From NCBI RefSeq assembly GCF_036786105.1, contig NZ_DAIQRQ010000005.1:114383-178382 (forward strand): a stretch of DNA of 64,000 bases. Reading direction: 5' to 3'. A program made the translations under genes and the position numbers. The stretch comes from Ohtaekwangia sp036786105 (GTDB lineage: Bacteria; Bacteroidota; Bacteroidia; Cytophagales; Cyclobacteriaceae). The notes under the pieces are model-generated. The model searched no databases, was not told where the DNA came from, and saw only the letters and a list, made by a program, of their open reading frames with translations. Numbering within the stretch: position 1 is the first letter of the stretch; each line of letters begins with the position of its first letter. Positions 9,716 to 17,377 of the stretch are shown here, piece after piece.

Positions 9716-9847
9716 TGTTATATTTCTAAGTGGTTATAGGTAAAAGTAAAGAATCAGCAATAATTGCCGAAGATTTGATTTTTTAAAGTGCTGAAGAACA
9801 CAATAAATTAATGGTATAGCGACTGCTATAACTATAGTTTGTTACGA

Positions 9848-10495
9848 TTAGTTGATGCTGGCAAGCAGCATTCTGAGTTCATGATCTTCCGGTTGCAAAA
9901 AATTGTACGGAGAATGCCCGTCTTTGTTTGGTATGGTAGCATCAGCGCCTGCCTGAAGCAGTAATTTTACACATGCCACCTGGTGGTGGCGATTACTACC
10001 TTCACCAAATTTATAGCCATGTACGGCCCATAGCAAGGGAGTGCTATGAAAATCCACACACCGGCGGTTGATCTCCACAGGTTCCTGTAACAAACGCTCA
10101 ACGAGTTTATCACGGCCGCACCAGGCGGCCCAATGTAATGCAGTACCTCCATGACAGCCACCGTGGTGTATATCGGCTCCGTGTTCTAGATACAATTGTG
10201 CCACTGCATCGGCATGGAGACTTGCTGCAGCTACCAGAGGCGTATCGCGGTTTTCTACACGTTCATAACCATCTACAGAGGCACCATAAGCCAGGAATAT
10301 TTTGGCCATTTCCACAGCTTGCTCATCCGTATACATTCTGTGAAACACGCCATCGCAGAGGCGATGTAGTGGATGCGCCTTCACTGTATCACGTTCATCC
10401 AGCGCGATCGCTTCGTTCGCCAATGCAGGATTTTGTGCTAGCGTCTTTTGTATTCCGGTATAATCAACGTGTTGAATAAGTTGTAGCAGGTTCAT
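9848..10495 (-). CDS. Ankyrin-repeat protein
   Basis: This is a 215-residue soluble protein without signal peptide. About four to five ankyrin repeats can be recognised: DTPLVAAASLHADAVAQLYL, GGTALHWAAWCGRDKLVERL, STPLLWAVHGY with VACVKLLLQAGADATIPN, and a terminal NKDGHSPYNFL. Ankyrin repeats bind other proteins; no enzymatic domain is present. It probably has its own promoter in the roughly 240-base spacer that separates it from the divergent VOC gene. Confidence 0.87.
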   Translation of the reverse strand: MNLLQLIQHVDYTGIQKTLAQNPALANEAIALDERDTVKAHPLHRLCDGVFHRMYTDEQAVEMAKIFLAYGASVDGYERVENRDTPLVAAASLHADAVAQLYLEHGADIHHGGCHGGTALHWAAWCGRDKLVERLLQEPVEINRRCVDFHSTPLLWAVHGYKFGEGSNRHHQVACVKLLLQAGADATIPNKDGHSPYNFLQPEDHELRMLLASIN

Positions 10496-10737
10496 AGTGT
10501 ATCACAGCATTTGAGTTGAAGAGGCGTAATGCGTTATGAAATTACAGATTAAAGTTACAAAGAGAATATTGCCAGATCAACATGGAATTATCCACGCTAT
10601 GGTCGAATATTGAAATTGACTCGGTGTGCACAGTTGTAAAAAAGTCTGCCACTTATCAAAAGTGATTTTGACAACAGAGGCTAAATCAATACTTTGATCT
10701 GAATTTAACTGCTGTCCTGCAGCATCCTTGTATAATC

Positions 10738-11202
10738 ATGAAGCATTCTCTATTCATCTTACTTGTAGTAGTACTCACCCTATATACCAGCGATGCATTT
10801 GCACAATCAACTGCGGGTCGCAACGCCGTTCTGAATCATACGGCTATTTATGTAAAAGACGTGAAGGCAACAGCAGCGTTCTATCATTCTATTATCGGTT
10901 TGGATACTATACCCGAGCCATTCCACGATGGCAAGCATGCCTGGTTCAGTATTGCTCCGGGCGTAGCGATGCATGTTATTCAGGGTGCTGATCAACGTAA
11001 AGAGTATTACAAGAATCAACACACCTGCTTCAGCGTGGCATCGGTAGATGCTTTTACGGCATTGCTAAAGAAAAACCACATACCGTGGGAAGATCGCGAT
11101 GGTTCAAAGATGGCGACTACGATGCGCGTAGATGGCGTAAAACAAATATGGTTACAGGATCCGGATGGATATTGGATCGAGATCAATGATGCCAAAGAGT
11201 AA
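10738..11202 (+). CDS. Exported VOC (glyoxalase-like) family protein
   Basis: This 154-residue protein has a signal peptide (residues 1-23, LVVVLTLYTSDAFAQ), so it is predicted to be periplasmic, which is unusual for the vicinal-oxygen-chelate superfamily. One VOC module is visible: NHTAIYVKDVKATAAFYHSI at the start and IWLQDPDGYWIEIND at the end. His and Glu in these segments are the usual metal ligands. A second module would come from a dimer partner. The substrate is unknown. It ends 59 bases before a bidirectional terminator shared with the convergent alcohol dehydrogenase. Confidence 0.88.
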   Translation: MKHSLFILLVVVLTLYTSDAFAQSTAGRNAVLNHTAIYVKDVKATAAFYHSIIGLDTIPEPFHDGKHAWFSIAPGVAMHVIQGADQRKEYYKNQHTCFSVASVDAFTALLKKNHIPWEDRDGSKMATTMRVDGVKQIWLQDPDGYWIEINDAKE

Positions 11203-11260
11203 GTTTAACCAAATGTATGGTTCGTATCTATTACAAGGCGTTTGTGTAGACGGGAATAAA

Positions 11261-11292
11261 AAAGCATCACAGGTATATACCTGTAATGCTTT
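11261..11292. terminator. Bidirectional hairpin terminator between convergent genes
   Basis: The inverted repeat has arms AAAGCAT and ATGCTTT enclosing the palindrome ACAGGTATATACCTGT (11269-11284), with single mismatched bases between. A-rich sequence lies on the left and T-rich sequence on the right, so it can end transcripts from both the VOC gene and the opposing alcohol dehydrogenase gene. Confidence 0.8.
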
Positions 11293-11313
11293 CATTTTAA
11301 TATAAAGTATATT

Positions 11314-12357
11314 TTACAGCGATGCCATATCGATCACAAAGCGATAACGCACATCACCTTTAATCATTCGGTCGAATGCCTTTTGAATATCCTGTATTTT
11401 AATGAGCTCAATGTCAGATACAATGTTATGTTGTGCGCAGAAGTCGAGCATCTCTTGTGTTTCGGGCAGACCACCGATCATAGAACCGGCCAGGCTTTTT
11501 CTTCCAACGATGATACTGAACGCAGAAACATCGGCAGGCTTGGAAGGCACACCTACACAAATGTGTGTTCCGTTGGTCTTGAGCAATGAAAGGTATAGAT
11601 TAAGGTCATGTTCTGCAGAAACGGTGTCGAGTATAAAATCAAATGTACCCCGCACGCTATTCAATTGTTCCTGATCAGAAGTAACAACAAATTTATGTGC
11701 TCCTAATTGTTTGGCAGCAGCTTCTTTTGAAGGCGATGAGCTGAGTACGGTTACTTCAGCACCGAAAGCGACACCGAATTTTACACCCATGTGTCCTAAC
11801 CCGCCAAGACCCAGTACAGCGAGCTTATGACCTTTGCCTACTTTCCAGTGGCGCAGCGGTGAATACGTTGTTATACCAGCGCACAGTAAAGGTGCTACTC
11901 CAGGTAATGATAAGTTAGCGGGTACACGCAATACAAAATCCTCATGCACAACAATGGTATTCGAATAGCCACCGTACGTTGGTGTCTTTTTGTCCTGCTC
12001 GTAACCGTTATAGGTAAACGACACATGGTTGGTGCAATACTGCTCAAGACCATCTTTGCAATTTTCGCAAGTGCGGCATGAGTCTACGAGACATCCCACA
12101 CCGGCCAGGTCGCCTGCTTTGAATTTCTTTACCTGTGCACCTACTTTCACAACTTTGCCCACAATTTCGTGGCCCGGTACCATCGGGAAAATAGAACCGC
12201 CCCATTCATCGCGAATCTGGTGCAAGTCGGAGTGACAGATACCGCAGTATTGAATATCAAACTGAACATCGTGAGGGCCCACTTCACGTCTTTGAAAGTT
12301 CCACGGGGCCAGGTCGCTGGTTGCGCTTTGCGCGGCATATCCTTTTGCTTGTATCAT
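11314..12357 (-). CDS. Zinc-dependent NAD(P)-linked alcohol dehydrogenase (cinnamyl/YahK type)
   Basis: A 347-residue cytoplasmic medium-chain dehydrogenase of normal family length. The catalytic-zinc segment is CGICHSDLHQIRDEWG followed by PMVPGHEIVGKV. The structural-zinc cluster has four cysteines in CRTCENCKDGLEQYC. The cofactor loop is LGLGGLGHMGVKFG, followed by SSSPSKE, in which the Ser/Lys pattern favours NADP(H). It should reversibly oxidise primary alcohols or reduce aldehydes. It is transcribed alone toward the shared terminator at 11261-11292. The exact substrate cannot be read from sequence. Confidence 0.93.
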   Translation of the reverse strand: MIQAKGYAAQSATSDLAPWNFQRREVGPHDVQFDIQYCGICHSDLHQIRDEWGGSIFPMVPGHEIVGKVVKVGAQVKKFKAGDLAGVGCLVDSCRTCENCKDGLEQYCTNHVSFTYNGYEQDKKTPTYGGYSNTIVVHEDFVLRVPANLSLPGVAPLLCAGITTYSPLRHWKVGKGHKLAVLGLGGLGHMGVKFGVAFGAEVTVLSSSPSKEAAAKQLGAHKFVVTSDQEQLNSVRGTFDFILDTVSAEHDLNLYLSLLKTNGTHICVGVPSKPADVSAFSIIVGRKSLAGSMIGGLPETQEMLDFCAQHNIVSDIELIKIQDIQKAFDRMIKGDVRYRFVIDMASL

Positions 12358-12500
12358 CGTTCTGGTTAATTTGAGTTTTTGGGAATGCGAATCTCCGTTT
12401 TATTGGCAAAGAATCAATAGCAACATTCAAACAGAAAAGTGTAAAAATCAAACAATGCATGTATCACAGCTGACTAAATTAATAAATTATAACGGGTTCA

Positions 12501-12530
12501 TTTGACAAAACCCGGTTTCGATTACCTTTG
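12501..12530 (+). promoter_or_regulatory. Bacteroidota-type promoter (TTTG / TAnnTTTG)
   Basis: TTTG at 12501-12504 and TACCTTTG at 12523-12530 are separated by 18 bases, fitting the -33/-7 consensus of Bacteroidota primary-sigma promoters. Transcription would begin about 5-7 bases downstream, practically on the GTG at 12537, implying a leaderless or nearly leaderless mRNA. Confidence 0.75.
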
Positions 12531-12536
12531 CGCAAC

Positions 12537-12911
12537 GTGAAAAGATTTGTTGCCATAGCATTGATCTTCCTGATGTCGGCCCAAAGCATGTATAAGCTGG
12601 GCTTGGTAACGTATTTTCAGTTGAACCGTTCATACATCGCAACGGAGTTGTGCGTGAACAAAGATAATCCGATAACCATGTGTTATGGTAAATGTTTTCT
12701 GGACAGGAACATGAAACTGGTAACAGAAACTGAGAAACAGGAAGTTCCTACCGGTAAACACAAGCTTGAGATTCCTGTGTTCATGTTGTCGCAAATAAGC
12801 TATACGCTTACCCCGGCAGGTGCTCATCTTTCAGAGTCATGTACAGAATACTGCGATACAATACCAACTGATTTTACAGCGGCTATATTCCACCCGCCCG
12901 CTCTTTCATAA
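12537..12911 (+). CDS. Small exported Cys-motif protein upstream of a TonB receptor
   Basis: A 124-residue protein with an N-terminal signal peptide or anchor (KRFVAIALIFLMSAQSM). The mature part carries CVNKDNPITMCYGKCFL, a C-x8-C-x3-C motif, and a second cysteine pair near the end (SESCTEYCDT). Start GTG 12537 was chosen because the promoter -7 box lies directly before it; a TTG at 12528 falls inside the box. The gene precedes a TonB-dependent receptor and a PepSY protein by about 165 bases, so a role in metal or siderophore handling is likely but not shown. No characterised family was recognised. Confidence 0.72.
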   Translation: MKRFVAIALIFLMSAQSMYKLGLVTYFQLNRSYIATELCVNKDNPITMCYGKCFLDRNMKLVTETEKQEVPTGKHKLEIPVFMLSQISYTLTPAGAHLSESCTEYCDTIPTDFTAAIFHPPALS

Positions 12912-13075
12912 TCGCTTTACCCCGTAAGGGAAAATCTTTCTTACTCATTTATTTACTCCCTGCTGAGAAGCAAAGCTTCCGGTTGTAATCAACGTGTTAC
13001 GTGTATTCAACATGTGTGTAGCTACATATTTTCCACGCATGATGGCACGGCCTGAGCACACTCTAATTTGCGATT

Positions 13076-15457
13076 ATGAAAAAGATATATGTTATATTGG
13101 CCGTAGTGGCTATATATATGTGGGCGCATCCTGTGTATGCCCAGTATACAGTACATGGAAAAATACTCGATAACCAAACCAAAGAACCACTGATTGGCGC
13201 TACGGTGTCTGTGCCGGGCACCCGTGCGGGTACAGTAACCGATGTTCATGGTACTTTTCAGCTTGCTGTGACGGAATCAAATGTACAACTCGCAGTATCT
13301 TATATCGGGTACGATCAACAGACTATAACATCTTCAGTAAACGAAGCTGTGATCGTTTCACTGCAGCCTTCGGTAAACAACCTGCAGCAGGTGGTGATTA
13401 CCGCCAACCGTGAAGCCGCACTTCGTACGGATGCGCCCGTAGCAATCAGTAAACTTTCATCGGTGATGATCAATGATGCCAAGCCAACCTTGCTTACCGA
13501 GTTAATTAACAAAGTGCCGGGCGTAGTAATGGCAAACTACAATAACGAGCAGCATGCTATGGCTATCCGGCAGCCAATCGGTACATCAGCATACTTTTTA
13601 TATATGGAAGATGGCGTGCCCATCCGTCCGATGGGCGTCTTTAATCACAATGCGTTGATTGAAATGAATGTGATGGCGATCTCTAACGTTGAAGTTGTGA
13701 AAGGACCTGCATCATCGCTATATGGACCCGAGGCAGTCGGAGGCGCCATCAATTTCATTACGCGAAGACCTACAGCATTGCCTACGGCAGGCGTTGGTAT
13801 TCAGGTAGACCAATGGGGATACAAGCGCATTCAATATGGTGCAGGAGGTATGATTGCCAAAAAGCTCGGTATATATATAGGAGGCTTTGAAGCGAAGCAA
13901 CGCAATTCGTGGCAGACGTATTCTGATTATGATAAGTCATCGATCAACGCACGGCTCGATTATGCGCTTTCTGCCAAAACAAATTTTACATTGGCTTTTT
14001 CCGGTAACGAATATAATTCCGATATGTCGGGAAGTGTGGACAGCACGGCATTCTATAGCCGACAATATACCAGCTCTACTGATTTTACCTATCGCAAAGT
14101 ACATTCGCAGCGTACCCGGTTTACGGCCACGCACCAGTGGAACCAGCACCAGGAAACAATGTTCACGCTGTTTTATCGCGATAATTATATTGAGCAGAAT
14201 CCAAATTACTCCATTCGCTGGACGAGCGGCAGTACCTCTGCTACAGGCGAAGTGAATCGTAACAGTTTTTATAGTAAAGGCGCCATCCTGCAACATAGCA
14301 TCCGACTTCCTTTCCTTCAATCGCGCATATTGGCAGGCGGCAGCATCGACTATTCACCTACTAACTACTGGTCATATCAGGTTGATCTCGGAGCACAATT
14401 ACGGCCTGACGGGAAATCTGTAGAGAAATATACTTTGTTAAAAGAAGACCCGAATATATTTCTGTCGAAGTACAAAGCTAACCTTGCAAACACTGCTATC
14501 TACAGCCAGTTAGAGGTAAATCCGGTAGAGCGATTGAAAGTTACGCTGGGTGCCCGCTACGACCGGATGTCATTCGACTATGAAAATTACCTGGATGGAT
14601 CAACCGGAAGTAAAGCCTATGAACGTGTAACACCGAAGATAGGCGCTACCTACGATTTGGGCGGTGGTAAAGGATTGTACGCAAACTATAGCCAGGGATT
14701 TTCGCCCCCAAGTCTTACGGCGGTATTCCGCAAAAAGCCCACGACTGATGCCAATGCGCCAGCTGAATTTTACTACAACCTCGAACCTGCCCGGTTTGAT
14801 AATGTAGAAATCGGGGGCTGGGCTTCGTTATTTGATCATAAAGTATATATCGATGCGGCTTTATACCAGATGACTGGTCACAAGGAATTACTCAGCATCC
14901 GCCAGCCGGACAATTCATACGATTATCAGAGTGCTGGCAAAACGTTGCACCGCGGCGTGGAATATAGCATTACGTATAAACCGGATGACCAGTGGTTTAT
15001 ACGTTTTGGTGGAACCAATGCTACTCACAGGTTTGAAGATTTTGCATTGAGCACACGCAGCACCGACCCGGTAAAGAATGTGAACGGCAATGATATGCCG
15101 CAGGCACCACACTGGATCGCCAACAGCGAAGTAACTTATAAACCGCGATACGTTAAGGGATTGCGCGTGGCCTTGGAATGGCAGCGCATCAGCTCATGGT
15201 ATCAGGATCAGGTCAGCAAGGTGAAGTATGATGATCGTGGATTTATGGGCATGAAGGGAGTAAGCTATCTGAATGCACGAACGGGCTATACCTGGAAAAG
15301 TATAGAAGTATATGTAAACGTACTCAATCTGACAAATGAGTTGTATGCAACGTCAGCAACGCGAGGCAATAGCGCTACGGACCGCACTACCTATACACCA
15401 GCTGCACCGCGCACATTTGTGATGGGTATACAATATAATTTTTCGGGTAAAAAGTAA
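13076..15457 (+). CDS. TonB-dependent outer-membrane receptor (metal/siderophore type)
   Basis: This is a 793-residue outer-membrane receptor. After the signal peptide (VVAIYMWAHPVYAQ) comes a carboxypeptidase-regulatory-like domain (about 23-105, GKILDNQTKEPLIGATVSV). The plug follows (about 115-220, with SSLYGPEAVGGAINFITR), then a 22-strand-type barrel ending in the aromatic terminal strand FVMGIQYNFSGKK. It should move a scarce ligand across the outer membrane using TonB. The next gene begins 12 bases later and encodes a PepSY membrane protein, the partner usually seen with ferric-siderophore receptors. Iron is thus the most likely cargo, with copper an alternative given the Cys protein upstream. 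Confidence 0.92.
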   Translation: MKKIYVILAVVAIYMWAHPVYAQYTVHGKILDNQTKEPLIGATVSVPGTRAGTVTDVHGTFQLAVTESNVQLAVSYIGYDQQTITSSVNEAVIVSLQPSVNNLQQVVITANREAALRTDAPVAISKLSSVMINDAKPTLLTELINKVPGVVMANYNNEQHAMAIRQPIGTSAYFLYMEDGVPIRPMGVFNHNALIEMNVMAISNVEVVKGPASSLYGPEAVGGAINFITRRPTALPTAGVGIQVDQWGYKRIQYGAGGMIAKKLGIYIGGFEAKQRNSWQTYSDYDKSSINARLDYALSAKTNFTLAFSGNEYNSDMSGSVDSTAFYSRQYTSSTDFTYRKVHSQRTRFTATHQWNQHQETMFTLFYRDNYIEQNPNYSIRWTSGSTSATGEVNRNSFYSKGAILQHSIRLPFLQSRILAGGSIDYSPTNYWSYQVDLGAQLRPDGKSVEKYTLLKEDPNIFLSKYKANLANTAIYSQLEVNPVERLKVTLGARYDRMSFDYENYLDGSTGSKAYERVTPKIGATYDLGGGKGLYANYSQGFSPPSLTAVFRKKPTTDANAPAEFYYNLEPARFDNVEIGGWASLFDHKVYIDAALYQMTGHKELLSIRQPDNSYDYQSAGKTLHRGVEYSITYKPDDQWFIRFGGTNATHRFEDFALSTRSTDPVKNVNGNDMPQAPHWIANSEVTYKPRYVKGLRVALEWQRISSWYQDQVSKVKYDDRGFMGMKGVSYLNARTGYTWKSIEVYVNVLNLTNELYATSATRGNSATDRTTYTPAAPRTFVMGIQYNFSGKK

Positions 15458-15469
15458 TTGTCAGAAAAA

Positions 15470-17062
15470 ATGAAACCAGCATCATCCAATCCGGTATCGT
15501 TTCAGCAGACTGCCACGGAGGAACAAAATCAGCCCATAGCGGAAGGAACTGTATCCGGTATCAGCCGATCGTTAAAGCAAAATATATACCGCTGGCATCG
15601 CATCATCGGTATCATTACCATTATACCCGTTATATGCTGGACGGTGAGTGGTTGTATGCACCCTTTTATGGCCCATTGGTTCAAACCAGCTATACCGCAT
15701 GAGTTTGTTGTACCAACGCCACTGACTAAGGAAAAAATCACGCTGTCACTTCAGGATGTGTTAACGAAGCATGGAATTCGTTCATTCCGGAATTTTCGGA
15801 TCGTCATGATTGGCGATGTGCCGTACTATCAGATAAAGAACGAACTATACGACATGGAATATTATTCCGCTGTAGACGGTAACCGGCTTGCAGACGGGGA
15901 TGCGCATTATGCAGAACGGTTGGCACGCTATTTCCTGGAAGACAGTATATCATCGGTAGCTTCGATCGAAAAGATCACAGAGTTTACATCTGAGTATCGC
16001 TACGTTAATCGCTTGTTGCCGGTGTGGAAAGTGAGCTTCAATCGCTCTGATAACATGGATGTATACATTGATACCGAGCAAACACGGCTCGGTACATTCA
16101 ATAATAATCAGCGGAAAGCCTTTCTGTGGATTTTCGGTACTTTTCACAACTGGGAGTGGCTTGGCTATATTTCGAATGAATGGCTGCGTATTACGATCAT
16201 GATCATGCTTCTCACCGTAATCATCGCATCTGCATTAAGTGGTATTTTGATTTACGGATTTTTCTGGAAACGCTTTAAATCAGCTACTCCCAATGATAGC
16301 ACTGGCTATATTCGCAGAAATCACCGTAAAATAGGGATCGCTGTGTCGCTGGTTACTCTTACGTTTGCTGTGAGTGGTGCCTACCACGTTTCGATGAAAT
16401 ATAGCCCTGATGACCGACAGGAATACGTTCACCAACCGGTGCTACTATCGCGGAATGTTACTCTTTCTAACCTGGCATTGCCACTGGCATGGGATCGGGT
16501 GGCCAATATGTCTTTGGTAAAGATAGGGAAGGATATTTTTTACCAGGTATTTTATACCCACACGGAAGAAACGCCCAGTGAGATTGTATATGCCAGCACT
16601 GCAACCGGCGAACTGCTGGCGGACGGAAATATAGTATATACAAAGCAATTAGCGAAGAGGTTCTTCCTGGCATCGCTTACGCGCAACCCTCCGGCATGTT
16701 GCGAAGCGATGGAGAGTTACCAGGAAATCACGGCACCTCCTATGCCTGCGTTTCAGCAGGCTACTTTTCAAACAGCGTTCGATCGTGAATATGGATTTGT
16801 GAACAAGCGCCTGCCCGTTGTTAAGCTAGCCTATAACACACCCCAACATTTAACCTACTATATTGAGCCTGCAACGGGGCGACTGGCTGCACGCATGGAA
16901 GATGCTGACCGCAATGAAGGCTATACATTTGCAGTGTTCCATAAATACTTGTTCATGGATTGGGCAGGTAAAAACATTCGCGATGGTGTTATGCTGATTT
17001 CTGCTCTCGGAGTGCTTACTGCCTCGGTGCTTGGGTTAATTCTCTTTTTGAGGAGACGATAG
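15470..17062 (+). CDS. PepSY-associated TM protein, duplicated (siderophore reductase-like)
   Basis: A 530-residue inner-membrane protein with two PepSY_TM units. A first TM helix (about 40-62, RIIGIITIIPVICWTVSGCM) is followed by a periplasmic PepSY region, then TM helices near 240-270 (TIMIMLLTVIIASALSGIL) and 280-305. A second periplasmic PepSY region and a last TM helix at the C-terminus (VLTASVLGLILFLRRR) follow. His residues in the TM segments (WHRIIG, NHRKIGI) may bind haem, as proposed for PepSY ferric reductases. ATG 15470 is preferred over an in-frame TTG touching the previous stop. It lies 12 bases after the TonB receptor, so it is in the same operon. The coding sequence ends 5 bases before the N gap and is intact. 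Confidence 0.87.
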   Translation: MKPASSNPVSFQQTATEEQNQPIAEGTVSGISRSLKQNIYRWHRIIGIITIIPVICWTVSGCMHPFMAHWFKPAIPHEFVVPTPLTKEKITLSLQDVLTKHGIRSFRNFRIVMIGDVPYYQIKNELYDMEYYSAVDGNRLADGDAHYAERLARYFLEDSISSVASIEKITEFTSEYRYVNRLLPVWKVSFNRSDNMDVYIDTEQTRLGTFNNNQRKAFLWIFGTFHNWEWLGYISNEWLRITIMIMLLTVIIASALSGILIYGFFWKRFKSATPNDSTGYIRRNHRKIGIAVSLVTLTFAVSGAYHVSMKYSPDDRQEYVHQPVLLSRNVTLSNLALPLAWDRVANMSLVKIGKDIFYQVFYTHTEETPSEIVYASTATGELLADGNIVYTKQLAKRFFLASLTRNPPACCEAMESYQEITAPPMPAFQQATFQTAFDREYGFVNKRLPVVKLAYNTPQHLTYYIEPATGRLAARMEDADRNEGYTFAVFHKYLFMDWAGKNIRDGVMLISALGVLTASVLGLILFLRRR

Positions 17063-17222
17063 CTATTNNNNNNNNNNNNNNNNNNNNNNNNNNNNNNNNN
17101 NNNNNNNNNNNNNNNNNNNNNNNNNNNNNNNNNNNNNNNNNNNNNNNNNNNNNNNNNNNNNNNNNNNTGCTTACTGCCTCGGTGCTTGGGTTAATTCTCT
17201 TTTTGAGGAGACGATAGCTATT
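17013..17222. repeat. Identical 55-base contig ends flanking an N gap
   Basis: Bases 17013-17067 and 17168-17222 are identical over 55 positions and border the N run directly. They include the last codons and stop of the PepSY gene. This is what two overlapping contig ends look like when joined without merging, so the second copy is probably not real. Confidence 0.95.
17068..17167. other. Assembly gap of exactly 100 N
   Basis: A run of 100 undetermined bases, a conventional placeholder for unknown gap size. The 55-base overlap on both sides implies that the true gap is zero and that 155 bases could be removed. No gene is broken here. Confidence 0.97.
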
Positions 17223-17371
17223 ATCCGTTACACGTTAATCGTGGTATCAGATGTTTTCATTGACGCACGAGTTAGTATCTCCATCGAGTCAGGCGGAAGG
17301 CTCTGCGCTTGATGCTTAATTACTAAACACAGATAACGATTAACATGTAACCTGTAACCTGTAACGGATAA
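17221..17371. repeat. Heptad-periodic inverted repeat in a convergent spacer
   Basis: 17221-17241 (with CCGTTACACGTTAATCG) and 17337-17371 (with CGATTAAC, then GTAACCT twice and GTAACGG) are inverted copies 95 bases apart. The right arm has a clear 7-base period. It sits between the PepSY gene and the convergent alkaline phosphatase gene. The first two bases overlap the duplicated contig end. No coding potential was seen in between. Confidence 0.8.
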
Positions 17372-17377
17372 ACATCA

